Positions 35,565-42,965 of a stretch of DNA of 64,000 nucleotides are shown here, piece by piece. Origin of the DNA: an uncultured Aquimonas sp. (lineage in GTDB: Bacteria > Pseudomonadota > Gammaproteobacteria > Xanthomonadales > Xanthomonadaceae); contig NZ_CALART010000029.1 in the NCBI RefSeq assembly GCF_937888285.1, forward strand, positions 82,288 through 146,287, read 5' to 3'. The translations under genes and the position numbers were made by a program. A model generated the notes under the pieces. The model searched no databases. It was given only the letters and a program-made list of their open reading frames with translations, and had not been told where the DNA came from. Position 1 is the stretch's first letter. Every line of letters starts with the position of its first letter.

Positions 35565-35632
35565 TCTAAACTCAGACTTAGATCGAGCGGGCTCGGTGCA
35601 GTGTTTGCCGAGAATCTAAGCTGAACTTTAGC
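35565..35632. promoter_or_regulatory. Two HipB-type operators upstream of hipBA
   Basis: TCTAA-N8-TTAGA is perfect at 35565-35582; a second copy, TCTAA-N8-TTAGC, lies at 35615-35632 with one end mismatch. Centres are exactly 50 bp apart. The layout (five-base arms, eight-base spacer) is that of the E. coli HipB operators TATCC-N8-GGATA. The rest of the 325-bp gap between hipB and the HTH gene at 35806 holds no supported gene; its right part has two TTTGGATG direct copies near 35730 and 35760, just before the next gene, which could be a second control site. Confidence 0.7.
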
Positions 35633-35805
35633 TGGCAGGGTGTCGCAGATCCAAGGCGTCGCGGAGCTGATCCTTCGCATCAATGAGTCAGAGTCTGGCC
35701 CCGCCGGCCCCAGGTGTGGCCGTCAGCGATCCTTTGGTTTTGGATGTTTCGTATATTTCGTTTGGATGCTAGCCTCATCATCCACCTCTCCCTAGGGACA
35801 AGGCC

Positions 35806-36264
35806 ATGAATGCCGTAGTCACCACGCCACTTCCCTCCCAGCTGCCCACCGAGCAGGAAGCCCGCCTTGCCGGTGAGAGCAGCCGTCTGCTGGCGGCCTG
35901 CATCGGCCACGGGGCGGCGGCCCGGCTGCGGGTCATCGATGGTGACCAAGAGATCGAGGTGCCGGTGTCGGCACTGCGGATGCTGGTCGATATCCTGGCG
36001 CAAATGGCCCGCGGCAATGCGGTCAGCATCGTGCCCATCCACGCCGAGCTGACCACCCAGGAGGCGGCAGACTTCCTCAACGTCTCCAGGCCGTTCCTGG
36101 TCGGACTGCTGGAAGCGGGTGAGTTGCCCTTCCGCAAGGTCGGAACCCATCGGCGCGTGATGTTCAAGGACCTGGTCGAGTACCGCGCCCGTTCGCAGGT
36201 CAACCGCAAGGCAGCGCTGGATGAGCTGGCCCGCGACGCGCAAGAGCTCGGCATGGGTTACTGA
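35806..36264 (+). CDS. Excisionase-type helix-turn-helix antitoxin
   Basis: 152 aa. The C-terminal half has an excisionase/MerR-like DNA-binding motif (LTTQEAADFLNVSRPFLVGLLEAGELPFRKVGTHRRVMFKDLVEY, about residues 81-126), and the N-terminal half is a helical dimerisation region. The start ATG has AGGGACAAGG upstream. The stop is 2 bp before the GTG start of a PIN-domain gene, the standard arrangement of this antitoxin family with its PIN toxin. It would neutralise the toxin and repress the pair. Confidence 0.88.
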   Translation: MNAVVTTPLPSQLPTEQEARLAGESSRLLAACIGHGAAARLRVIDGDQEIEVPVSALRMLVDILAQMARGNAVSIVPIHAELTTQEAADFLNVSRPFLVGLLEAGELPFRKVGTHRRVMFKDLVEYRARSQVNRKAALDELARDAQELGMGY

Positions 36265-36266
36265 GC

Positions 36267-36836
36267 GTGGCGAACTTTGTCGCTCTGTTCGACGCCTGCG
36301 TTTTCTATCCCGCTCAACTGCGAGACCTCCTGCTGCGCGTCGCTCTGTCCGATGCGTTCAAGGCACGCTGGACCGACCAGATCCACGACGAGTGGATCGG
36401 CAGCCTATTGCGCGACAGGCCTGATATCCCAGCGGAACGGCTCACCCGCACCCGCGAGCTCATGAACCGCGCGGTGCCGGACTGCCTGGTCACCGAGTAC
36501 GAACCCTTCATTGAGCAGTTGACGCTGCCAGACCCGGGTGATCGCCATGTGCTCGCTGCTTCGATCCGCTGCCAGGCGGGCGTCATAGTCACCCTGAACG
36601 TTCGCGACTTCCCCGATGATGTGATGGCACGTTATGGAATCTCGGTGCAGCACCCCGACGAGTTCCTGTCCCATCTCTTCGACCTGAAGCCTGCCGTTGT
36701 GTGCAACGCGGTGCGGGAGATGCGCGCTTCGCTGGCGAATCCACCGAAGACCGTACGCGAACTGCTCGACGATCTGCTCAAGGCCGGGTTGCCAGAGACG
36801 GTGAGCCTGCTGGAGACGATGGAGAACCTCTTGTGA
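36267..36836 (+). CDS. PIN-domain ribonuclease toxin
   Basis: 189 aa from a GTG start 2 bp after the antitoxin stop. PIN-domain acidic residues are visible: LFDACVFYP (Asp near residue 9), the Glu of HDEWIGSL (about 40), DPGDRHVLAASI (about 90-101) and LNVRDFPDD (about 112-120). These form the metal site of a VapC-like ribonuclease. The chain is longer than a minimal VapC (about 130 aa); the extra C-terminal helices are common in the subfamily paired with excisionase-type antitoxins. The target RNA is not predictable from sequence. Confidence 0.88.
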   Translation: MANFVALFDACVFYPAQLRDLLLRVALSDAFKARWTDQIHDEWIGSLLRDRPDIPAERLTRTRELMNRAVPDCLVTEYEPFIEQLTLPDPGDRHVLAASIRCQAGVIVTLNVRDFPDDVMARYGISVQHPDEFLSHLFDLKPAVVCNAVREMRASLANPPKTVRELLDDLLKAGLPETVSLLETMENLL

Positions 36837-37131
36837 ACGCTGTTTGCACGCACTTCGAAGCGCGAAAGCGACTTGATGGGACGCTTCAGACCGATCTGTT
36901 GAGCCCGGACATCCGCCACGCGTTTGCGGGCGAAGTGCTGGCGGAATAGCCGTTGTGCTGGTCGTCAATGGCGGACATGTCCCCCTTGATGCGTCTGAAG
37001 ACCAGCGGTTCAACGAGCAGTCGCAGGAGTTTCGTGAGGCGGCGCCACAGCGACCGCAGGAGCCCATGAAGGGACCGTTCGCCAGGCGCCAAAAATCACT
37101 CGCTCTACCGAACCCCGGCGCAATGCCAAGA
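36837..37131. other. Gap without a supported gene
   Basis: Between the PIN toxin and the 67-aa Fic-linked gene. Short frames exist on both strands, but none has a ribosome-binding site or a recognisable sequence. A leftward frame of 68 codons (about 36886-37092) has a leucine- and arginine-rich start and could be a degraded mobile-element piece; I could not identify it. Confidence 0.4.
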
Positions 37132-37335
37132 TCACGCGCACTTCGCCTTGCCGCGCTTGGTGCATGTTCCGAGCACCTTGACCTCTACGGCAGCAGCCTT
37201 CTTCGCAGCCTTGGGCTGCCTGAAGGGCGCGTAGATCCCATCGATAGCCGATGAGGTGGCGATACTGATACGCACCACCCGCTTCCGCTGCTCGGCCGTG
37301 GCGAGATACTTGTTGGACTCGGCGAGGCTGGCCAT
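37132..37335 (-). CDS. 67-aa protein with a Fic-inhibition-like motif, divergent from fic
   Basis: 67 aa. The sequence RISIATSSAIDGIYAPFR (about residues 22-39) resembles the inhibitory helix of Fic proteins and their antitoxins, [S/T]-x-x-x-E-[G/N], here S-S-A-I-D-G with Asp for Glu. The C-terminus is lysine-rich. It is transcribed away from the Fic gene, with a 101-bp divergent gap. Small FicA/VbhA-type antitoxins normally sit upstream of fic on the same strand, so the divergent position is odd. It may be an antitoxin or only a homologous small protein; this is inference from one motif. Confidence 0.5.
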   Translation of the reverse strand: MASLAESNKYLATAEQRKRVVRISIATSSAIDGIYAPFRQPKAAKKAAAVEVKVLGTCTKRGKAKCA

Positions 37336-37436
37336 TGCGGCACTCTAGCAGCGAGGACGGACTCTTTCGGAGGGGGCAAGGTGCCGCAGCAAGACCGAAA
37401 GCATCCACGATCTGCCTTCCAAGCCCTTGACTGACC

Positions 37437-38465
37437 ATGCCCACTTATCAGCCGCCCTTCCAGCTCAGCCACCGCATCACCGCGTTGGTGGCTGATATCG
37501 CCGAGCAGCTTGGCGCCTGGAAGGCTGCGCATCGCGGCGCGCTGGTGCCGGAGCTGCGCCGCGGCAACCGCATCCGCACGCTGCAGGCCTCGCTGGCGAT
37601 CGAGCAGAACACCTTGAGCCTGGAGCAGGTGACGGCGGTGCTGGACGGCAAGGCCGTGCTGGGCTCGCCGCGGGAGATCCAGGAAGTCCGCAACGCCTTT
37701 GCCGCCTATGAAGCGATGGAGCGCTGGCAGCCGCACCGGCTGGCGGACCTGCTTGAGGCGCATGCGCTGCTGATGCGCGGGCTGGTGGAGGGCCCCGGCC
37801 AGCTGCGTGCGGGTGATGTCGGCATCTTTCGCGGCGGGCGGCTGCTGCACATGGCACCACCGGCCAGTCGCTTGCCCGCGCTCATCAAGCAACTGCTGGG
37901 CTGGCTGCGCCGCAGCGGCGCCCACCCGCTGGTGGCGTCCACGGCGTTCCACTACGAGTTCGAGTTCATCCACCCCTTCCCGGACGGCAACGGCCGCATG
38001 GGGCGGCTGTGGCAGACCCTGATCTTGAGCCGCTGGCAGCCGATGCTGGCCTGGCTGCCGGTGGAGAGCGTGGTGCGCCAGCGGCAGCAGGACTACTACG
38101 CAGCGCTGGCGGAGGCAGACGCAAGTAGCGATTGCAGCGGCTTTATCGAGTTCATGCTGCAGGCCATCGCCGACAGCCTGCGCGAGGCAATCGCCGCGCA
38201 GATGTCGGTAGAAACGTCGGTGGAAATGTCGGTAGAAACCGGCAGCACCAAGCCGGCAAAGCGCCGGGCATCCACTGCCGATCAGGTGCTGCGCCTGCTG
38301 CGCGCCCAGCCCGAACTCAGCCTGGCCGATGTCGCGGCAGTGCTTGGCTGCTCTGTGCGCACCGTGGAGCGCGCAGCCGCGAACCTGCAGGCCCAGGCGA
38401 GGCTCCGCCACTCCGGCCCCAGGAAGGGTGGGCGTTGGGAGGTGGTCGAGGCGGGGGGAGCGTGA
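37437..38465 (+). CDS. Fic-family protein with C-terminal winged helix
   Basis: 342 aa. The catalytic Fic motif HPFPDGNGRMGR lies near residue 177, with every key residue of an AMP-transferase. The N-terminal inhibitory helix has SLAIEQN near residues 51-57, giving S-x-x-x-E, so the enzyme is probably self-inhibited (class II Fic). Residues about 275-335 form a winged-helix/AsnC-like DNA-binding region (LSLADVAAVLGCSVRTVERAAANL). The linker holds the repeat M-S-V-E-T-S-V-E-M-S-V-E-T (38202-38240). Fic proteins of this layout add AMP to gyrase, topoisomerase IV or other targets. Transcribed rightward, divergent from the 67-aa gene. Confidence 0.9.
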   Translation: MPTYQPPFQLSHRITALVADIAEQLGAWKAAHRGALVPELRRGNRIRTLQASLAIEQNTLSLEQVTAVLDGKAVLGSPREIQEVRNAFAAYEAMERWQPHRLADLLEAHALLMRGLVEGPGQLRAGDVGIFRGGRLLHMAPPASRLPALIKQLLGWLRRSGAHPLVASTAFHYEFEFIHPFPDGNGRMGRLWQTLILSRWQPMLAWLPVESVVRQRQQDYYAALAEADASSDCSGFIEFMLQAIADSLREAIAAQMSVETSVEMSVETGSTKPAKRRASTADQVLRLLRAQPELSLADVAAVLGCSVRTVERAAANLQAQARLRHSGPRKGGRWEVVEAGGA

Positions 38466-38544
38466 GCGCGGATCCGCCGCAGCACGTCGCCTGCAGGTTT
38501 GGGTTGGAGCGAGGCCGCCGAGCGGCGCCGCGGGGAAGGTGCGC

Positions 38545-38800
38545 GGGCGCCCACGGATACGGTTCGCTACTCTGTCTCAGGGGCCGCTTTATCCAGCGCG
38601 CAGTCATGCGGAAGCGGTGCGCTTCAGGCGCGCCGGACGCAGCGCAGGCATGCCCTGAATCGGTCCTCCGAGAGGGCGCGCAGCCACCCAATTCAGGTCC
38701 CATTTAGGCCGAAAAAAGTTGGGGATTTCGTGGGGGTAGCAAGCGAATCCGACCCGCCGCAAGCCAGTCAAATCAACCGCGTGAGGTGGAGATTCGAGTC
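38545..38800 (+). repeat. 256-bp direct repeat, copy 1 (att-linked)
   Basis: Matches 41457-41712 over 256 bp without gaps; I count about 23 mismatches by eye, none in the central stretch of about 85 bp. Both copies end in GGTGGAGATTCGAGTC. In this copy the following bases (GGATCGG) do not continue a tRNA, and an hsdR fragment begins within about 15 bp. It looks like the end of one integrated element at an internal att-type junction. Weak leftward open frames in both copies share residues but are not conserved like a gene. Confidence 0.8.
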
Positions 38801-38810
38801 GGATCGGGGA

Positions 38811-39566
38811 ACCGCGATCCTAGTGGCCTCGTCGATCTGCGACGCCTGCCATTACTACCGTCTGTTCCAGAACACCAACTTCGGCAAGTACGTGGGCCTC
38901 GACACGACCAACGAGCCGAACCACAACGCGATCTCTCAAGAGCTCAAGGATAGCGACGAGCGCTACAAGTTCGACACCTACACCAAGCACGTTCTGGCGC
39001 AAGGCCAGACGACCACGCAGTACGAGACGGAGATGAAGCGGCGCTTCATGGATGAGCCTGCCAATCTCAAGCTGCTGATCGTGGTGAGCAAGCTGCTGAC
39101 CGGCTTCGACGCGCCGAGTTGCACCTACATCTACCTCGACAACGAGTTGCGGGACCACAACCTGTTCCAGGCCATCTGCCGCACCAATCGCCTGGACGGC
39201 GAGGACAAGGACTACGGCCACATCGTCGATTACAAGGAGCTGTTCGGGAAGGTGCAGGACGCGATCGCCGTGTACACCGCGGACGAGCTCGACATCGAGG
39301 CCTGCGGCGAGGGGTCGAACGTCGAGATCAAGGATTGGCTGAAAGAGGGAAGGGCCAAGCTGGACGCCGCCCGTGAGGCGATTGGTTACCTCTGCGACCA
39401 AGTGCTTCCGCCTCGGAGCATCGAGCAGTTCATCCACTACTTCTGTGGCTCTGCCGCGGACCCCTCGGCGCTGGAGACGACCGAGCCGCTGCGCATCGAG
39501 TTCTACAAGGCGGTGGCGGCCTCGGAGGTGTTCCGGTCCGGCAGTCGGCACCCTCGAACGTACTGA
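38811..39566 (+). pseudogene. hsdR: Fragment of type I restriction subunit HsdR, truncated at both ends
   Basis: About 250 codons of the second helicase motor and following region of HsdR: AILVASSICDACHYYRLFQ, then LLIVVSKLLTGFDAPSCTYIYLDNELRDHNLFQAICRTNRL, whose last part is helicase motif VI, and HIVDYKELFGKVQDAIAVYT. The nuclease and first motor domains are missing, and the C-terminus ends abruptly after about VAASEVFRSG. Reading frame is intact, so the cut was probably recent or by recombination at the 256-bp repeat directly upstream. No hsdM or hsdS is in the window, so it cannot act as a restriction enzyme. Confidence 0.88.
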
Positions 39567-39678
39567 CGTTCTGAGGTGAACCGGTTTCACGCAGCAGCTC
39601 TGGCTCTCTGCTGCGACCCGGATCACGTGACCCTGGGGTGTGGGTGATCGACCCGACTCCGGATGTTGCTTCGTTGCT

Positions 39679-40602
39679 TTATGTTGCGAACCGTGTCAGT
39701 GCCGTGACGAGATTCCGATAGTCCGACTCGCGCTTCTCGGGTGTTCGCCTTGCAAGGTTCTGGAGCTTGCGTCGCACACCCGGCATTTCCACGGCATGAG
39801 GCAGTCCAATCAGATCGAACACTGGAGCCTCTTGCTCGACCGAGAGCAAGAACTCGCGCGCGGTGTCATCCATCAGCTCTCGAACTCGAGCCAGGAGACG
39901 GTGCCGAACCTCAAGCAACCACTCCACTGTCACCGGCTCGCGCGTCATGCCATGGAACTGGCTGTCGAATACTGCGGCGAAGTCTCTCGGCTCGCTGGGG
40001 GCGAGCATATCCGCCGCTGGCTTCGGGCTGGCGGTTAGGTAGACCAGAAAGGTTCGCCACAGGGCCGCGTCGATGCCCGTGTTGTCGAGAAGCATGCCGA
40101 TGTCGAACAAATCACGCGGGTGTTGGCGCGACAACGCCGCCGCCAGCTTGCCTGCATAGAGATCGGCAAAGCTCAGCACCTGGATTTGCGCTGAGCCGAA
40201 CTGGCGCTCGACGGCTGGCCGCAAATCCATGCGGCGGACGGGATGCACGGTGCCGCGCATCACTGGTGTCGTCTCGATCTGCACCTGCGAGCGCCCGCGG
40301 CTGGCGATGAGTCGGCTCATCGTTCTTGCGCCTTCCGCAGCAGACGTACGAACCTGTAATCGCAAGGGCGGTGCCGAGAGCCGCTTGGCAATCTGGGACA
40401 GCGCCTCTTCGATCTGTGCCGCGTCCGTGTCGAAATCCTGCATCGGCAGCCAAGTGAGGTCGATGTCGACTGAAAGACGTGGGAGGTCGTGTTCGAACAA
40501 ATTGATCGCGGTCCCGCCCTTCAGAGCGAACTGCGGCTCGGAATCCAGATAGGGAAGGATCGAGACCAGTAGGGCGACTCGCTCGGCATAACGCTTATCC
40601 AA
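39679..40602 (-). CDS. abiEii: AbiEii/AbiGii-family nucleotidyltransferase toxin
   Basis: 307 aa. The nucleotidyltransferase core is ALKGGTAINLF (about residues 26-36) followed by LSVDIDL (about 43-49), the G-G-T/S and D-x-D metal site of the AbiEii/MenT family, and FADLYAGKLAAALSRQHPRDLFD (about 145-168). These toxins add nucleotides to tRNA 3' ends and block translation. The start overlaps the stop of abiEi by 8 nt. Lacks a signal peptide. It lies inside the short element between the two 256-bp repeats. Confidence 0.9.
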   Translation of the reverse strand: MDKRYAERVALLVSILPYLDSEPQFALKGGTAINLFEHDLPRLSVDIDLTWLPMQDFDTDAAQIEEALSQIAKRLSAPPLRLQVRTSAAEGARTMSRLIASRGRSQVQIETTPVMRGTVHPVRRMDLRPAVERQFGSAQIQVLSFADLYAGKLAAALSRQHPRDLFDIGMLLDNTGIDAALWRTFLVYLTASPKPAADMLAPSEPRDFAAVFDSQFHGMTREPVTVEWLLEVRHRLLARVRELMDDTAREFLLSVEQEAPVFDLIGLPHAVEMPGVRRKLQNLARRTPEKRESDYRNLVTALTRFAT

Positions 40603-41416
40603 GTTGCTCTCCCAGATCCGCCGGAAGCGTGATCAGATACTTGGGATGAAGCCGTCCTCCACGAACGAGGACACGCTTACCGCTTCCAAGATCCAGGCCT
40701 GCAAGCGCGATGCGCTGAAGCCACGCATGTTGGTGTCGCTCGGCAAGCGCCAGGAACAATCGCTTGGCTTTGACGCTGCGGCATCTCTGCAACATCCGGC
40801 TCACGAGGTCCGGACGCAGCCCTGCAAGCCCCTGTATGACTGCATCGGCTTCATAGACGAGCGACGCTGTCGGCTTGTCATCACATAGCTCGAAAATGGC
40901 TCGCTCTGGGGCGGCCATGACGACGTCGCCAACCATGTTCGAGTCCGTCTGACGCTCCAGGCCCTCGTCATAAAGACGCTCGCCTTCGGTTGCGTCCTCG
41001 AAGCTTAGATCGGTCGGATCGAAGGGGCCCCGCCCGTTGTGCAAAAGCGGCTCTGTCAGCTGGAGCTGCTTTGCCCATCCAGGTAGGCGATCGGCTCCGT
41101 AGACGTCGACCCTGGTGGTGCCTCCCAGGCGCAGATAGTGCTCATGCCCTTGCCATGCCAAAGCGAAGCGTCCGCCGACATGGATCCGCATGCGTTCGCT
41201 TTGCTGGAGCGTGCGCAGCACGCCATCCCAGCTAGGCTTGCTGCGAGGGAGTGCGTAAACGCCTCGGGCCGGGGACTGCAGCCAGCCGCTCTGAACGTAC
41301 CGCGCGACGAGACTGCTCGAGTAGCCGTTGGCGCGCAGCCAGCGGGCAGACACCAGACTGGCCTCGTTGAGTCCTTGGAGCAGAAGGTTTAGTTTGGATC
41401 GTTTTTGCTCACCCAT
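40595..41416 (-). CDS. abiEi: AbiEi-family antitoxin and repressor
   Basis: 273 aa from the ATG at 41416 (MGEQKRSKLN); a longer frame starts at 41452 but would read through the operator. The N-terminal winged helix (LVSARWLRANGYSSSLVARYVQSGWLQSPARGVYAL) matches AbiEi_3-type antitoxins, followed by the AbiEi C-terminal domain (FALAWQGHEHYLRLGG ... AAPERAIFEL). It represses the abiE promoter and offsets the AbiEii toxin. A 13-bp palindrome lies just upstream. Confidence 0.88.
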   Translation of the reverse strand: MGEQKRSKLNLLLQGLNEASLVSARWLRANGYSSSLVARYVQSGWLQSPARGVYALPRSKPSWDGVLRTLQQSERMRIHVGGRFALAWQGHEHYLRLGGTTRVDVYGADRLPGWAKQLQLTEPLLHNGRGPFDPTDLSFEDATEGERLYDEGLERQTDSNMVGDVVMAAPERAIFELCDDKPTASLVYEADAVIQGLAGLRPDLVSRMLQRCRSVKAKRLFLALAERHQHAWLQRIALAGLDLGSGKRVLVRGGRLHPKYLITLPADLGEQLG

Positions 41417-41440
41417 AGTGGGCAAAGTATCTTCAAGATA
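41412..41440. promoter_or_regulatory. Palindromes at the abiE promoter and start codon
   Basis: TATCTT-C-AAGATA (41428-41440) is a perfect 13-bp palindrome starting 12 bp before the abiEi ATG, and CCCA-TAG-TGGG (41412-41422) covers the start codon itself. AbiEi antitoxins bind inverted repeats in their own promoter; these two are the obvious candidates. No footprint-level proof is possible from sequence. Confidence 0.5.
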
Positions 41441-41456
41441 AACCGAACACAAGGCC

Positions 41457-41712
41457 GGGCGCCAACGGATCCGGTTCGCTACCCTGTCTCTGGGGCCGCC
41501 TTATGCGGCGCGCAGTCATGAGAAAGCGGCTCGCTTCAGGCGCGCCGGATGCAGCGCAGGCGTGCTCTGAATCGACCGTCCGAGGGGGCGCGTAGCCACC
41601 CAATTCAGGTCCCATTTAGGCCGAAAAAAGTTGGGGATTTCGTGGGGGTAGCAAGCGAATCCGACCCGCCGCAAGCCATTTAAATCAACAGCCTGAGGTG
41701 GAGATTCGAGTC
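41457..41712 (+). repeat. 256-bp direct repeat, copy 2 (att-linked, at the tRNA end)
   Basis: Partner of 38545-38800. This copy runs straight into the tRNA 3' end at 41705, so it marks the right border of the island. With copy 1 it brackets the hsdR fragment and abiE (about 2.9 kb). Apart from the repeat, the 41453-41784 gap contains only the tRNA end and terminator. Confidence 0.8.
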
Positions 41713-41727
41713 CACCCATAGCCACCA
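41705..41727 (+). other. attR-like site: 3' end of a tRNA (probably elongator tRNA-Met)
   Basis: TTCGAGT (T-loop, 41705-41711), CCACC (3' T-stem, 41712-41716), CATAGCC (3' acceptor strand, 41717-41723), A and CCA (41724-41727) fit tRNA geometry exactly. The bases before it (GGAGA) do not pair with CCACC, so the 5' part of the tRNA is not here. An original GGTGG 5' T-stem and GGCTATG acceptor are predicted, which fits elongator tRNA-Met. This is the usual trace left when an integrase inserts an element into a tRNA 3' end. Confidence 0.8.
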
Positions 41728-41733
41728 CACTCA

Positions 41734-41758
41734 AGCCCGCGATTTCGCGGGCTTTTTT
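41734..41758 (+). terminator. Rho-independent terminator of the tRNA
   Basis: AGCCCGCG, loop ATTT, CGCGGGCT followed by five T (perfect eight-base-pair stem), 6 bp after the CCA end of the tRNA fragment. It shows that an RNA gene on the plus strand originally ended here. Confidence 0.9.
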
Positions 41759-41784
41759 GTGCGCGAATGCTGGCGGTGGGGGGC

Positions 41785-42897
41785 TTACTCCGCGGGCGAC
41801 AGCCGCAGCAGGCGCGCCTTGGCGCCGTCGGTGAGCAGCAGCACGCGGCCCTGGTCGTCCACGCGCACGTCGCGCAGGCGTTCGCCGAGTTCTCGCAGCA
41901 GCACCTGTTCTTCCAGCACGCGGCCGTCCGTGTCCAGCCGCAGCCGATGCAGCGCGCGACCGGCGAGGGCGGTGACCAGCAGGTCGTTCTGCCACTGCGC
42001 GAATGCGGCGCCGCGGTAGACCGCCAGCGCGGACGGGGCGATCGAAGGCGTCCAGCCGTGCACCGGTTCCTGCATTCCCGGGTAGCGGGTGAAGGGGCTG
42101 ATCTGGGCGCCGCTGTAGTCGAGGCCGGCAGTGGCGACCGGCCAGCCGTAGTTTTCGCCGCGCTCGATCCGGTTCAGCTCGTCGCCCCCACGCGGGCCGT
42201 GCTCATGCGACCACAGGATCGAACGCGCCGCATCGACCGCGATGCCCTGCACGTTGCGGTGGCCGAGGCTGTAGATCTCCGGCAGGGCGCCATCGCGACC
42301 GACGAAGGGGTTGTCCGCCGGCACGCTGCCGTCGGGGTTCACCCGCACGATCTTGCCGAGGTGGCTGGCGGGATCCTGCGCGGCCTCGCGCAGGCTGAAG
42401 CCATCGCCAAGCGTCAGCACGAGGCTGCGGTCGGCGAGCTGGGCCATGCGTCCGCCGAAGTGGGCGTCGGTCGGCTTGTCGGGGCGGGCGACGAAGATCT
42501 CGCGCAGATCCTGCAGGCCTGCCTCGCCGAGCGTGGCGCGCGCCAGGCGGGTGCCGTTGGCGTGGCGGCTGCCGGCGGCATAGCTCAGATAGAGCGTTCG
42601 GTTGTTCGCGAACTCGCGGTCCGGCAGCACCTCCAGCAGTCCCCCCTGGCCGGCAAAGCGGACCTCGGGGACGCCCGCCAGCGGCGCCGAAAGTCCTTCC
42701 GACGTCCACAGCCGCAGACGCCCGGGGCGCTCGCTGATCAGCAGCCGGCCGTCCGGCAGCGCGGCGACCGACGAGGGGAATTCCAGCCCCTCGGCCAGTG
42801 TTTCGATCCGGTACTCAGTAGCAGCCGAGGCCAGCGGGGCTGCCGCCAGAAGGAGACACAGCAGGCGGGGGGCAGGGCACATGCGCGGGCTCATCAA
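41785..42897 (-). CDS. PQQ-dependent sugar dehydrogenase-like beta-propeller protein (YliI/Asd family)
   Basis: 370 aa with an N-terminal signal peptide (LLCLLLAAAPLASAA), so it is exported to the periplasm. The body is a six-bladed beta-propeller of the soluble glucose dehydrogenase type: ALPDGRLLISERPGRLRLW, GGLLEVLPD, LVLTLGDG, GKIVRVNPDGSVPADNPFV, SLGHRNVQGIAVD and LWSHEHGPRGGDELNRI. Members oxidise aldose sugars using PQQ and calcium. No PQQ biosynthesis genes are in the window. Its stop is only 26 bp from the island terminator, so it is the first core gene. Confidence 0.88.
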   Translation of the reverse strand: MMSPRMCPAPRLLCLLLAAAPLASAATEYRIETLAEGLEFPSSVAALPDGRLLISERPGRLRLWTSEGLSAPLAGVPEVRFAGQGGLLEVLPDREFANNRTLYLSYAAGSRHANGTRLARATLGEAGLQDLREIFVARPDKPTDAHFGGRMAQLADRSLVLTLGDGFSLREAAQDPASHLGKIVRVNPDGSVPADNPFVGRDGALPEIYSLGHRNVQGIAVDAARSILWSHEHGPRGGDELNRIERGENYGWPVATAGLDYSGAQISPFTRYPGMQEPVHGWTPSIAPSALAVYRGAAFAQWQNDLLVTALAGRALHRLRLDTDGRVLEEQVLLRELGERLRDVRVDDQGRVLLLTDGAKARLLRLSPAE

Positions 42898-42965
42898 TCG
42901 AAGGACCTATCAGCATAGCCATGCCCGACATCAGCGGCGTGCAGGCCGCCGGTTCCTGCATCGCT

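Noticed and set aside
36886..37092. Leftward 68-codon open frame as a gene
   Set aside because: No ribosome-binding site, no recognised family, odd composition; perhaps a decayed mobile-element piece.
38317..38703. Leftward frames in both 256-bp repeats sharing MGPELGG and ACAASGAPEA
   Set aside because: The two versions differ freely at the amino acid level, have no ribosome-binding site, and run into neighbouring genes; a non-coding att-linked sequence explains them better.
38811..39566. Functional type I restriction system
   Set aside because: Only part of HsdR is left, and no hsdM or hsdS is seen.
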